The notes beneath the pieces are model-generated. The model was not told the DNA's origin. It did no database searches and saw nothing but the letters and a program-made list of their open reading frames with translations. A DNA stretch of 43,059 nt from an uncultured Sphingosinicella sp. (GTDB lineage Bacteria > Pseudomonadota > Alphaproteobacteria > Sphingomonadales > Sphingomonadaceae): assembly GCF_902806315.1 (NCBI RefSeq), contig NZ_CADCWD010000079.1:1-43059 (forward strand). Direction: 5' to 3'. Within the stretch, counting starts at the first letter, position 1, and each line of letters starts with the position of its first letter. The position numbers and the translations under genes are program-made. This document shows, one piece after another, positions 16,669 through 23,742 of this stretch.

Positions 16669-17277
16669 GTGCGGAGCAGCTTCGGTAGCGCTTTATTGGC
16701 AGCAACCTTCCTGGCAGTAGCGGCCGCGCCCGCCGGCGCGCAGATGAACTTCTCCAATTCCTACACTTTCATCAAAGCGGTGAAGGATCGCGACGGCCAG
16801 AAGGTCACCGACCTGCTGGCCTCGCCAGCTTCGACCGTCATCAACACCAAGGAAAGCGGTACTGGCAACGGCGCGCTGCACATGGTGGCGCGCGAGCGGG
16901 ACATCACCTGGCTCAACTTCCTGCTGACAAAGGGGGCCAAAGCCGATCTCCAGAATAGCGGCGGCGACACGCCATTGCTTGTCGCCGCCCAGATCGGCTG
17001 GGCCGAAGGCGCCGACGTGCTGCTGCGCCGCGGCGCCAACGTCGAACTCGCAAATGGCCGCGGCGAGACGCCGCTCATCCTGGCCGTGCAGAATCGCGAC
17101 TTGGCGATGGTTCGGCTGCTCCTTGCGAAAGGCGCCAATCCAAAGCGCACCGACAGCGTCGCCGGCTATTCAGCGCTGGATTACGCCAAGCGTGACAATC
17201 GTGCGGCCGCGATCCTGAAGCTGCTAGAAGCTCCGCCTGCCAAGTCTGCGCGCGAAGTGGCGGGCCCCAAGCTTTAA
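16669..17277 (+). CDS. Exported ankyrin-repeat protein
   Basis: The protein has 202 residues from GTG 16669, which follows a GGGG stretch and begins a clear Sec signal peptide (RSSFGSALLAATFLAVAAAP, cleavage after AGA). About four ankyrin repeats follow from residue 45 to 185, recognisable by GNGALHMVARERDITWLNFL, GDTPLLVAAQIGW, GETPLILAVQN and GYSALDYAKR. Ankyrin repeats bind other proteins; the partner is unknown. Longer readings starting further upstream would destroy the signal peptide. Divergent from SCO1. Its stop codon overlaps the end of mmcB by four bases in convergent orientation. Confidence 0.88.
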   Translation: MRSSFGSALLAATFLAVAAAPAGAQMNFSNSYTFIKAVKDRDGQKVTDLLASPASTVINTKESGTGNGALHMVARERDITWLNFLLTKGAKADLQNSGGDTPLLVAAQIGWAEGADVLLRRGANVELANGRGETPLILAVQNRDLAMVRLLLAKGANPKRTDSVAGYSALDYAKRDNRAAAILKLLEAPPAKSAREVAGPKL

Positions 17278-17783
17278 TCGAACGCCAGCAGGTCGGAATC
17301 GACCTCTCCGGTCAACCGCCGCGCCGCACGACGGGCGAAACGTAACGTCTCCGCCTTCCGGCGCGCTCCAGAGAGTTTTCGCACGGGTGCCTCGCGGACG
17401 ATCGCCGCGTCATATTTGTCGGCCACGATCAGTCCGCAGCAGTCCGGCTTGAAGTTCTCGCCCTCGAACGGGTCCAGCGAAAAGCCGGCCGGCACGGCCC
17501 AGAAGAAGCGGTCGCAAAAATCGAGGTAGTCGGGCCATTTATGGTCGCCCATCAGGTCAGCACGGGACACCTTGATCTCGACGATTGTCAGCATGCCCTT
17601 TCCGCAAATGGCCATCATGTCCGCCCGCCGGCCGTTCGGAAGCGGCACCTCGCACATAGCGAACAGATCCTGCCGGAAAAACAGCCGGGTCACTCCGCGC
17701 GCGACATCCTGCGCCACCAAAGGCGCATCGGCAAAGCATTCGAGCTCTGGGCTGGGGGCAAGGGGACTCGGGATCGTCGCCAT
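17274..17783 (-). CDS. mmcB: MmcB family DNA repair protein (predicted endonuclease)
   Basis: The protein has 169 residues and belongs to the MmcB family (formerly DUF1052), which in Caulobacter is linked to ImuA/ImuB/DnaE2 damage-induced mutagenesis. A PD-(D/E)XK nuclease core can be read as RRAD with Asp55, then VEIK with Glu69 and Lys71, followed by DLMGDHKWPDYLDFCDRFFW. The reaction on DNA is inferred from the fold. No LexA box was seen close to the start. The gene follows sleB after a terminator and is expressed separately from it. Confidence 0.88.
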   Translation of the reverse strand: MATIPSPLAPSPELECFADAPLVAQDVARGVTRLFFRQDLFAMCEVPLPNGRRADMMAICGKGMLTIVEIKVSRADLMGDHKWPDYLDFCDRFFWAVPAGFSLDPFEGENFKPDCCGLIVADKYDAAIVREAPVRKLSGARRKAETLRFARRAARRLTGEVDSDLLAFD

Positions 17784-17795
17784 GCCGCGGAACTA

Positions 17796-17838
17796 GAATG
17801 AAAAGAGAACAGGGGGAAGAGCCAAGCTCTCCCCCCTG
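17796..17838 (-). terminator. Rho-independent terminator after sleB
   Basis: On the minus strand a 13-bp stem with one mismatch (17810-17822 with 17826-17838) has a 3-base loop and is followed by TTCTCTTTTCATTC. This is a convincing intrinsic terminator for the sleB transcript. Confidence 0.75.
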
Positions 17839-17866
17839 CCTTGAGATCGACCGCTTCGACGCGGGA

Positions 17867-18517
17867 TCAGCGGTAGAAGATGTGGTTCCCCACCGCCGCG
17901 ATCCGGGTGAGGCCGCGCCAGCGCGGAGACACATATTTCGCGTGGAAGAACATCGCCTTGGCTGCGCGGCTGTCGGCGAGGTCCTGAAGCGCGATGTGGG
18001 CGATCGCCACGGCCTTGCGCCAAGCGGCGGTGCTGCGCTGGATCGGCGGGAATTGGCCGGCGCGGATGAAGGAGAATTGGTGACGCTGCTTGATCACGCC
18101 GCACAGGGTCTTGGGATATTTGCCCGACTGGGCGCGGTTGATCACAACCTCGGCGACCGCGAGTTGGCCTTCGAGCGGCTCGCCCTTCGATTCGAAGTAG
18201 ATGGCGCCGGCGAGGCACTCCTGCTCGGTGTCGCGGATGCGGGCCACATCGTCATGCGCATCGACCAGATCGACGAGCGAGCGGCTCTTCGGCTGGATCA
18301 CCGGAACCCGCGCGGGTGAAGAGAAATCGGTTTGCACCGTCGCGAGCGCTTCCACCTTGTCGGCGAGCTGCTGGTCGGCTGCGAGGTTCGCCAGATGGTG
18401 CGCGGCCACTGGGGCGCTGGCGAGATCCATGGCGTGGGAGGGAGTAGCGAAGGCCGCACTGAGAGTGACGGCCAGAGATGCCGCGGCAAAGGCCGCAGCC
18501 CGTGTGAAACGGAACAT
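17867..18517 (-). CDS. SleB-type cell wall hydrolase
   Basis: The exported protein has 216 residues. A signal peptide (cleavage near residue 29, ATPSHA) is followed by a spacer and a C-terminal Hydrolase_2/SleB domain (about residues 100-216) with CLAGAIYFESKGEPLEGQLA; Glu109 is the expected catalytic acid. SleB in Bacillus is a spore-cortex lytic transglycosylase. In alphaproteobacteria the same domain is a general cell wall hydrolase, which is the meaning here. There are 166 bases of non-coding sequence upstream, which must hold its promoter, and a strong terminator downstream. Confidence 0.9.
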   Translation of the reverse strand: MFRFTRAAAFAAASLAVTLSAAFATPSHAMDLASAPVAAHHLANLAADQQLADKVEALATVQTDFSSPARVPVIQPKSRSLVDLVDAHDDVARIRDTEQECLAGAIYFESKGEPLEGQLAVAEVVINRAQSGKYPKTLCGVIKQRHQFSFIRAGQFPPIQRSTAAWRKAVAIAHIALQDLADSRAAKAMFFHAKYVSPRWRGLTRIAAVGNHIFYR

Positions 18518-18683
18518 GCATTCACTTGACTATGCGGTTGGTCGATCCCCTGAAGATGCTAAAAACGCCGCATCCCCCCGATCTTCCCCCCGTCTCGCGC
18601 GGTCGCTGCCCACTGGGCTTACTGTGCGACCCCCCGCTCTCGGAAACTGATGAGCAAGGGCTACGGGGCGGCGACGGACGGTG

Positions 18684-19025
18684 TCAAACTTCCGAGTTCA
18701 TTTCAGCGGCGAACCGTTCGGCAGATACGACGTCCAGTTCAATTAACCAGATATCTGGATCGAATTTGCGGCGTTTACCAAGGAACTTTTCCAATTCCGC
18801 TTCGTTTGCAAGCGCTTGCTGTCCTACGTCCCTCCACACGTAGCATTCGCCCCTCTCCAGCAGTCGCTCCAAAATCCTAACTTTTCTGCCGCGTTCGGCC
18901 AGAATCACCATCACCGCGCCCGAAGTCGGGTCGCCTTTGGCGAGGATCGCGGCGAACCCTCCACCCGATTCGGCACGCCGCTGCAGCGCGTTCACCAGGA
19001 TCGAGCTTTGAAGCCGCGCCTCCAT
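18684..19025 (-). CDS. DUF1491 family protein
   Basis: The protein has 113 residues with DUF1491 features (ILVNALQRRAESGGGFAAIL, RILERLLERGECYVW, FDPDIWLIELDVVSAERFAA). This family is found in alphaproteobacteria and has no known function. No signal peptide or membrane segment is visible, so it is probably cytoplasmic. The ATG at 19025 overlaps the stop of the upstream thioesterase gene by one base and is preferred over a TTG one codon further upstream. It is the last gene of the coaE-dnaQ-hpf-ptsN series before the sleB promoter region. Confidence 0.85.
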   Translation of the reverse strand: MEARLQSSILVNALQRRAESGGGFAAILAKGDPTSGAVMVILAERGRKVRILERLLERGECYVWRDVGQQALANEAELEKFLGKRRKFDPDIWLIELDVVSAERFAAEMNSEV

Positions 19026-19501
19026 CAAGCGCCTGGGCGATAGCCGTGCAGGCTGGAGAGCGGGATGCGACTGCGCATGAAGGTGCCCGTCCCCCGCGCG
19101 GCCTCTTCACCCTCGCCATCGATCAGCCGCGCCTCTCCGATCAGCACGCGCCGGCGTCCGCTTGCCCAGCGTCCCTCCGCGATCACCGGTCCTGCCTTGA
19201 GCGGCCGAGTGAACAGCAGGTTGAAGGCAGTGGTGAGCAGGAAGCGGTCGGTGACAAGGCTGTTGCAGGCGTAGAAAGCCGCATCATCCATCATCTTGAA
19301 GTAAAGCGTGCCGTGTGCCGCGCCAGCCGCGTGGAACGCGCCCTCCTCCACCTCGAAGCGAATCCGGGCGAAGCCGCTTTCCACAATATCGAGTTCCGAC
19401 CGAAAGAAGCCGTTGATCGGGGCGCTTCGATAAAGCGATTCGAGTGCCCTGAAATGCGCGGCGGCACCCGAAGACGCGACCGCCGTCTCCTTAGGCGGCA
19501 T
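19025..19501 (-). CDS. PaaI-like hotdog-fold thioesterase
   Basis: The protein has 158 residues. The hotdog fold is indicated by GAFHAAGAAHGTLYFKMMDDAAFYACNSL, the central helix and HGT loop of PaaI/YiiD-type acyl-CoA thioesterases, and by the later strands ITERPLK-like LLFTRPLKAGPVIAEGRW and RVLIGEARLIDGEGEEAARG. The substrate is unknown. ATG 19501 overlaps the ptsN stop by 11 bases; a further upstream start at 19540 would lengthen that overlap, so ATG 19501 is chosen. Probably cytoplasmic and cotranscribed with ptsN and the DUF1491 gene. Confidence 0.82.
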   Translation of the reverse strand: MPPKETAVASSGAAAHFRALESLYRSAPINGFFRSELDIVESGFARIRFEVEEGAFHAAGAAHGTLYFKMMDDAAFYACNSLVTDRFLLTTAFNLLFTRPLKAGPVIAEGRWASGRRRVLIGEARLIDGEGEEAARGTGTFMRSRIPLSSLHGYRPGA

Positions 19502-19958
19502 GAACCGTTTCAACTCCCGCCAGAAGCGCGAAGATCGCATCCTTCGATCGCGCGCCCCTTAGCTTGGCCGCGGTCTGGCGGTCGCGCAGCGCCCGGCTGA
19601 CGCTCGCCAGTGCCTTGAGATGATCCGCGCCGGCATCCGGCGGGGACAGGAGCAGAAAAACGAGGTCGACGGGCATATTGTCCACGGCGTGAAAATCCAC
19701 CGGCTGCGCGAGCCGTGCAAAATAGCCGAACACCCGCGACAGGCCCGGAATCTTGCCGTGTGGAATGGCAACACCGCTGCCAAAGCCCGTCGAGCCCAGC
19801 CGCTCCCGCTCGTTCAGCGCAGCTACGATTGCCTTGGAACTCAGCCCCGTCTGCTTGGACGCGGCGAGCGCCAGTTGCTGAAACAAGCCTTTTTTGTTCG
19901 ACACAGACAAAGACGCGGTCACGTCATTGATAGAAAGGATGCCACTGAGGTCGGTCAT
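19491..19958 (-). CDS. ptsN: Nitrogen-regulatory PTS IIA protein (PtsN/EIIA-Ntr)
   Basis: The protein has 155 residues and is the terminal phosphate acceptor of the nitrogen PTS, which controls potassium, nitrogen and carbon responses by protein contacts rather than by sugar transport. The phosphorylated histidine lies in AIPHGKIPG (about residue 67). The ATG at 19958 gives the normal length; longer in-frame starts upstream have no family support. It follows hpf, the order found in many rpoN-hpf-ptsN clusters, although rpoN is not here. A 6-bp GC hairpin lies in the hpf-ptsN gap. Confidence 0.92.
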   Translation of the reverse strand: MTDLSGILSINDVTASLSVSNKKGLFQQLALAASKQTGLSSKAIVAALNERERLGSTGFGSGVAIPHGKIPGLSRVFGYFARLAQPVDFHAVDNMPVDLVFLLLSPPDAGADHLKALASVSRALRDRQTAAKLRGARSKDAIFALLAGVETVHAA

Positions 19959-19973
19959 GGGGAAAGCACCATA

Positions 19974-19990
19974 GGGGCGCCAGACGCCCC
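19974..19990 (-). other. GC hairpin between hpf and ptsN
   Basis: GGGGCG and CGCCCC form a perfect 6-bp stem around CCAGA. No T-run follows on the minus strand, so partial termination or RNA processing between hpf and ptsN is more likely than full termination. Confidence 0.35.
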
Positions 19991-20023
19991 GAAACTGGAA
20001 GAAAGCGAGAGGCCGAGCGAGGC

Positions 20024-20602
20024 TCAGTCGCGCTGCGGCTCGACCCAACCGATCGTGCCATCGCCTCGTCGGTAGACCATGTTGAACTTACCGGTGCCGC
20101 TGTTGCGGAAGAGCAAAGCGTTGGTGTTCCGGAGGTCGAGCAGCATCACGGCGTCGGACACGCTCGCGTCGGGGATGTCGACCTTAGTCTCGGCAATAAT
20201 CGCCGGGTTCTCGGACGGCTCTTCCTCGTCACCGGGAGCCTCGAACACGGTATAACCAGCATCGGCCGGAGCCTCTTCAAGCGCCTGCACGAGCCCGACG
20301 CCGTGGCGATCCTTCAGGCGACCGGTATAGCGCCGAAGCTGCTTCTCGATCCGCTCCGCGGCTTGGTCGAACGCCGGATGCGCGTCGGATGCCTGAGCCG
20401 AGCCTTTAAGGATCACGCCCTGGCTGACGTGGGCGACAATGTCGCATGTGAAATTATGATCGTGCGGACCCTTGCCGAAGGTTACATGCGCCGAAATCGC
20501 CCGGGAGAAGAACCGGTCTGCCATGCCGGTCAGTCGGTCCCGAACATGGCTCCTCAGAGCCTCACCCGTATCGACGCGATGACCAGAGACCCGGACGTCC
20601 AT
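20024..20602 (-). CDS. hpf: Long-form ribosome hibernation-promoting factor
   Basis: The protein has 192 residues, the length of long HPF. An N-terminal ribosome-binding domain (about residues 1-100, MDVRVSGHRVDTGEALR, HVTFGKGPHDHNFTCDI) and a C-terminal dimerisation domain (about 135-192, SVSDAVMLLDLRNTNALLFR, ending MVYRRGDGTIGWVEP) are separated by an acidic linker. Long HPF joins two 70S ribosomes into inactive 100S dimers in stationary phase or stress. It lies downstream of dnaQ with a 54-base gap and upstream of ptsN. Confidence 0.95.
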   Translation of the reverse strand: MDVRVSGHRVDTGEALRSHVRDRLTGMADRFFSRAISAHVTFGKGPHDHNFTCDIVAHVSQGVILKGSAQASDAHPAFDQAAERIEKQLRRYTGRLKDRHGVGLVQALEEAPADAGYTVFEAPGDEEEPSENPAIIAETKVDIPDASVSDAVMLLDLRNTNALLFRNSGTGKFNMVYRRGDGTIGWVEPQRD

Positions 20603-20656
20603 CTTCTTCTCCAGCTGGTTTCAGCCCGCCGGACTAGGCTTCGCCGTTCACTTTCG

Positions 20657-21370
20657 TCAACGGGTGGCCTCCAGCCGTGTCCATATAGGATCGACGAGCG
20701 TCGCTACAAATGCGGCGTGCCGCTCCAACTCTTCGTCGGTGGGTGCGTGCGGCCGGGGAGGGCGCACCACCAGCTTGATCGGAGCCATTCCTGAGCGGAC
20801 GTGGCCGGGTTTGGGCACCGCATCGGCGGCGGTGATGGACGCGAGCGACAGGCCGATCTGCCGGCCGCCCGTCAGTTCGACATAGCATTGGGCGAGAAGC
20901 TGCGCATCGATCAGCGCGCCGTGCTTCACGCGCAGGCTTCGATCCACGCCGAAGCGGCTGCAAAGCGCGTCGAGGCTGTGCTTGGCGCCCGGATGCCGCT
21001 GCCGAGCCAAGGCAAGCGTGTCCCGCATCCGCGTCAGGCAGACGAGCGCACGACCGCACGCGCCGAGCTCGTGATTGAGAAAGCCGAAGTCGAAGCTGGC
21101 ATTGTGAGCGACCAGGGGGGCGTCGCCGATGAACTCGAGAAGGTCCTCGCAAACGTCGCCGAACCGCGGTTTGTCGGCCAGGAAAGCGTCGGAAAGCCCG
21201 TGCACCATCTGCGCTTCAGTGGGCATCGGCCGGCCCGGATTGTAATAAGCGTGGAAGGTGCGGCCGGTCTCGACCCGGTTGATCAGCTCGACACAGCCGA
21301 TCTCGACCATACGGTCGCCGTTCAAAGGGCTGAGCCCCGTGGTCTCGGTGTCGAATACGATTTCGCGCAT
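20657..21370 (-). CDS. dnaQ: DNA polymerase III epsilon subunit (3'-5' exonuclease)
   Basis: This is the proofreading subunit of the replicative polymerase, 237 residues. The exonuclease motifs are visible: Exo I FDTETTG at the N-terminus, Exo II HNASFDFGFLNHEL and Exo III KHGALIDAQLLAQCYVEL. The C-terminal tail (RPPRPHAPTDEELERHAAFV) should carry the polymerase-alpha contact. It follows coaE by seven bases, the conserved coaE-dnaQ order of alphaproteobacterial origin regions. No secB gene follows, unlike in some relatives. Confidence 0.95.
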   Translation of the reverse strand: MREIVFDTETTGLSPLNGDRMVEIGCVELINRVETGRTFHAYYNPGRPMPTEAQMVHGLSDAFLADKPRFGDVCEDLLEFIGDAPLVAHNASFDFGFLNHELGACGRALVCLTRMRDTLALARQRHPGAKHSLDALCSRFGVDRSLRVKHGALIDAQLLAQCYVELTGGRQIGLSLASITAADAVPKPGHVRSGMAPIKLVVRPPRPHAPTDEELERHAAFVATLVDPIWTRLEATR

Positions 21371-21377
21371 GGGAAGA

Positions 21378-21971
21378 CTATGAATCGAGAGGCTTCTTCA
21401 GTCCAGCGATGATCTCGCGAACCGCCGCTCGCGTTGCCTCGATCCCGATTTCGGTGGGGATAACATAGTCGGCCCGCGCCCGCTTCTCCGCGTCGGGAAA
21501 TTGCAAGGCCAGGATCCGCTCGAACTTCTCCTCGGTCATGCCCGGTCGCGCGAGAACGCGCTCGCGCTGCACGTCGGGGGGAGCCGAGACGACAACGATC
21601 TTGTCGACCTGGTCCCAGCCTCCCTTTTCGAACAGCAGAGGGATATCGAGAAGCACGAGCCATGCTTCCGCATGCGCCTGGAAAAACGCCTCACGCTCCC
21701 GTGCGACGGCCGGATGGATCAGTGCTTCCAGATTCTGCAGAGCCTCTCGCTCGCCAAGAACCCGCTCCGCCAGCACGCTGCGATCGACGCCCTTTAGACC
21801 CGTGGTGCCGGGAAAGCGGGATTCGATCTCCCTCACCAGCTCACCCTCGGGCCCTTGCAGCCGGTGCACAGCGGCGTCCGCATCGAACACCGGCACGCCC
21901 TCGTCAGCGAACATCTTCGCCACCGTCGACTTGCCCATGCCGATGGAGCCGGTGAGCCCGAGCTTGATCAT
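21378..21971 (-). CDS. coaE: Dephospho-CoA kinase
   Basis: The enzyme phosphorylates the ribose 3'-OH of dephospho-CoA, the last step of coenzyme A synthesis. It has 197 residues with the P-loop GSIGMGKST at about residues 8-16, the substrate-binding segment VPVFDADAAVHRL and the lid region near RERVLARPGMTEEKF. Family length is normal. It starts 19 bases after the maf stop. In many alphaproteobacteria aroE sits between maf and coaE; it is absent here. Confidence 0.95.
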   Translation of the reverse strand: MIKLGLTGSIGMGKSTVAKMFADEGVPVFDADAAVHRLQGPEGELVREIESRFPGTTGLKGVDRSVLAERVLGEREALQNLEALIHPAVAREREAFFQAHAEAWLVLLDIPLLFEKGGWDQVDKIVVVSAPPDVQRERVLARPGMTEEKFERILALQFPDAEKRARADYVIPTEIGIEATRAAVREIIAGLKKPLDS

Positions 21972-21990
21972 TGAACGAGCCGCGCAGGCT

Positions 21991-22584
21991 TCATGCCCTC
22001 AACATCCCCCTCGTTCGAAGAAAGCTGAGCAGAGGCAGAAGCGGCAAGCCTTGCACCGCAAAGTGACTCCCCTCGATGCGTTCGAAAAGCTGCGCTCCCA
22101 TCCCCTCCACATGGTAGCCGCCGACACTCCAGCGCACCGTTTCGTACTGCCGCTCGACATAGTCCTGCAGAAATCCGGTGCCGAGCGATCGCACATGCAT
22201 CGCTACAGTTTCGGTGGCGCTCCAGACCGGCTGGCCGCCTTCCACGACAACCGCGGCAGAATGGAGCCTGTGCGACCCGCCGCTAAGCCGCCCGAGCTGC
22301 TCCACCAGCTCCTCGCGTGAAGCAGGCTTGTCGAGCATCGAGCCGTCATCGAGCTCGAGCGTCTGATCAGAGCCAAGCACGAGATCGTTGTCAGCAGCAG
22401 TTACTGCCAGCGCCTTTGCTCGGGCGAGGCTCACCGCAAGTTCCGCATCGCGGACACCCCGGGCACGAAGCGACGCCTTGACGTCATTCTCCTCGATCTT
22501 CGCGTCTACCACCTGGAACGGCACCCCCGCCGCCTCGAGCATGTGGCGGCGCGCAGCGCTCCTGGACGCGAGCAGGAGCCTCAC
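21991..22584 (-). CDS. maf: Maf family nucleoside triphosphate pyrophosphatase
   Basis: The protein has 197 residues. Maf proteins hydrolyse non-canonical or specific NTPs to NMP and PPi and have been linked to septum control in Bacillus. The N-terminal LLLASRSAARRHMLEAAGVPF, then LGSDQTL and DKPASREELVEQLGRLSGGSHRLHSA are the conserved blocks; the usual nucleotide-contact residues S-R-S and K are present. Substrate preference is not decided here. The start overlaps the ppsR stop by four bases, so it is translationally coupled to it. Confidence 0.92.
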   Translation of the reverse strand: MRLLLASRSAARRHMLEAAGVPFQVVDAKIEENDVKASLRARGVRDAELAVSLARAKALAVTAADNDLVLGSDQTLELDDGSMLDKPASREELVEQLGRLSGGSHRLHSAAVVVEGGQPVWSATETVAMHVRSLGTGFLQDYVERQYETVRWSVGGYHVEGMGAQLFERIEGSHFAVQGLPLLPLLSFLRTRGMLRA

Positions 22585-23402
22585 GCCTCTGCCGCGTCCG
22601 ATCGCTCGCTACAGAGCTTGACGATCGCCGCGGCGGTTTCCTCGATCGAGCGGCGGGTGACGTCGATGACAGGCCAGTCATTGTCCGCGAACAGCCGCCG
22701 GGCATAAGCCAGCTCTGCATTCACCGCCTCGAGGTCCACATAGTCGGTCTCCGGCGCCTGGTTCAGCGAAAGGAGACGGTTGCGGCGTATCTGGATCAGG
22801 CGATCGGGGTTGGTGGTGAGGCCGACGACCATCGGGTGCTTCAGCGAAAAAAGTGTCGGCGGCGGCGGCGCTTCCGGCACCAGCGGGATGTTGGCGACCT
22901 TGAAGCCGCGATTGGCGAGATAGATGGACGTCGGCGTCTTGGAGGTGCGCGACACGCCCGCCAGGACCACGTCGGCCTCCTCCCAATTGTCGGAACCCAC
23001 GCCATCGTCATGAGCGATCGTGAACTGGATGGCGTCGACACGAGCGAAATAAGCGGCGTCCAGCGCATGCTGGCGGCCCGGCCGCGCCTTGGCCTCCTGG
23101 CCCAGAACGGCGGACAAGGCATCCACGACCGGATCCAGCGCCGACACAGCGTTGATACCCCGCCGCCTGCACTTCTGCTCGAGCTCGCGTCGGATATTGC
23201 TGTTCACCAACGTGTAGAGAACGAGCCCCGGCCGGCGCTCGATATCGTCGAGCACGCGATCGAGATGCCCTTCCGATCGAACCATTGGCCAGAGGTGCCG
23301 CACCGCCTCGACATCGTCGAACTGGGCAAGGCAGGACTTCGCGATGACCTCCAGCGTCTCCCCGGTGGAATCGGACAGCAAATGAAGATGGAGGCGACTC
23401 AC
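22581..23402 (-). CDS. ppsR: Pyruvate, phosphate dikinase/PEP synthase regulatory protein (DUF299)
   Basis: This bifunctional ADP-dependent kinase and phosphorylase switches PEP synthase or pyruvate phosphate dikinase off and on by threonine phosphorylation. It has 273 residues, with LHLLSDSTGETLEVIAKSCL at the N-terminus and the P-loop-like GVSRTSKTPTSIYLANRGFK at about residues 148-167, both diagnostic for DUF299. Whether the target is the synthase or the dikinase is not decided here. It is the first gene left of the proposed replication origin, transcribed away from it, and is divergent from hemE as in Caulobacter and Rickettsia. Confidence 0.93.
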   Translation of the reverse strand: MSRLHLHLLSDSTGETLEVIAKSCLAQFDDVEAVRHLWPMVRSEGHLDRVLDDIERRPGLVLYTLVNSNIRRELEQKCRRRGINAVSALDPVVDALSAVLGQEAKARPGRQHALDAAYFARVDAIQFTIAHDDGVGSDNWEEADVVLAGVSRTSKTPTSIYLANRGFKVANIPLVPEAPPPPTLFSLKHPMVVGLTTNPDRLIQIRRNRLLSLNQAPETDYVDLEAVNAELAYARRLFADNDWPVIDVTRRSIEETAAAIVKLCSERSDAAEA

Positions 23403-23442
23403 GACTGATCCTGGAAAGAGACCGGTCTGGTCCGAAATGCCC

Positions 23443-23451
23443 TGTGGAAAA
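23443..23451 (-). promoter_or_regulatory. DnaA-box-like site (TTTTCCACA)
   Basis: TGTGGAAAA on the plus strand reads TTTTCCACA on the minus strand, one mismatch from TTATCCACA. Confidence 0.55.
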
Positions 23452-23521
23452 CCATGGGGAAATCGCTAGCGGAACCCTTGGGAGCGATTCAAGAAAAGCT
23501 TTCCTCCCCGTTCTTCGAATT

Positions 23522-23530
23522 CGATCCACA
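23522..23530 (+). promoter_or_regulatory. DnaA-box-like site (CGATCCACA)
   Basis: CGATCCACA keeps the ATCCACA core of the DnaA box with two mismatches at the 5' end. Confidence 0.45.
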
Positions 23531-23565
23531 GTTTGACAAAGAGTGAAAAGGTTCCTGGTCTCGCC

Positions 23566-23574
23566 TGTGGATTG
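23566..23574 (-). promoter_or_regulatory. DnaA-box-like site (CAATCCACA)
   Basis: TGTGGATTG reads CAATCCACA on the minus strand, again with the ATCCACA core and two mismatches. Confidence 0.5.
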
Positions 23575-23590
23575 CGGGGAAAAGTCTTCC

Positions 23591-23599
23591 GAATCCACG
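23591..23599 (+). promoter_or_regulatory. Weak DnaA-box-like site (GAATCCACG)
   Basis: GAATCCACG keeps ATCCAC with three mismatches overall. It also contains a GANTC site (GAATC). Weak by itself; counted because of the cluster. Confidence 0.25.
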
Positions 23600-23684
23600 G
23601 GCCGCCGTGGGCCCCTTCAAGTCAAGCTGTTTGCAAAAAGGGGCGGAGGGAATAAACCCCGCCAATCGACGGCCTACTACCTTC

Positions 23685-23723
23685 AACAGACTCTTCTCTA
23701 ATAAGACTCTATAGATAAGAGAG
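23685..23723. repeat. AT-rich segment with short direct repeats, possible unwinding element
   Basis: AGACTCT occurs at 23688-23694 and 23704-23710, and ATAAGA at 23701-23706 and 23715-23720. The segment is much richer in AT than the surroundings. It could be the DNA unwinding element of the origin, the hemE promoter, or both. Confidence 0.4.
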
Positions 23724-23742
23724 CGGGGACCAGACGACTTTC

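Larger units (their letters stand above)
23403..23742. other. Proposed chromosomal replication origin (oriC)
   Basis: This 340-base stretch between ppsR and hemE has no credible gene and is the longest non-coding gap in the window. It holds four sequences close to the DnaA box TTATCCACA (23443-23451, 23522-23530, 23566-23574, 23591-23599), four GANTC methylation-type sites and an AT-rich segment at 23685-23723 (about two-thirds AT in a GC-rich genome). Transcription diverges here: leftward genes lie to the left and most rightward genes to the right. In Caulobacter and Rickettsia the origin lies beside hemE in the same gene order. No exact 9-base DnaA consensus match is present. It must also hold the divergent ppsR and hemE promoters. 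Confidence 0.75.

Noticed and set aside
18518-18683. Possible small genes in the 166-base gap upstream of sleB
   Set aside because: The plus-strand frame crossing it runs into the DUF1491 gene and has no ribosome-binding site. I see only a probable sleB promoter region.
21972-21990. Remnant of aroE between maf and coaE
   Set aside because: The gap is only 19 bases and holds no decayed coding sequence.
23008-23686. Minus-strand open frames reaching into the proposed origin (to 23598 and 23686)
   Set aside because: They have no family features. The first is a frame-shifted shadow of ppsR and the second a 65-codon frame without a ribosome-binding site.
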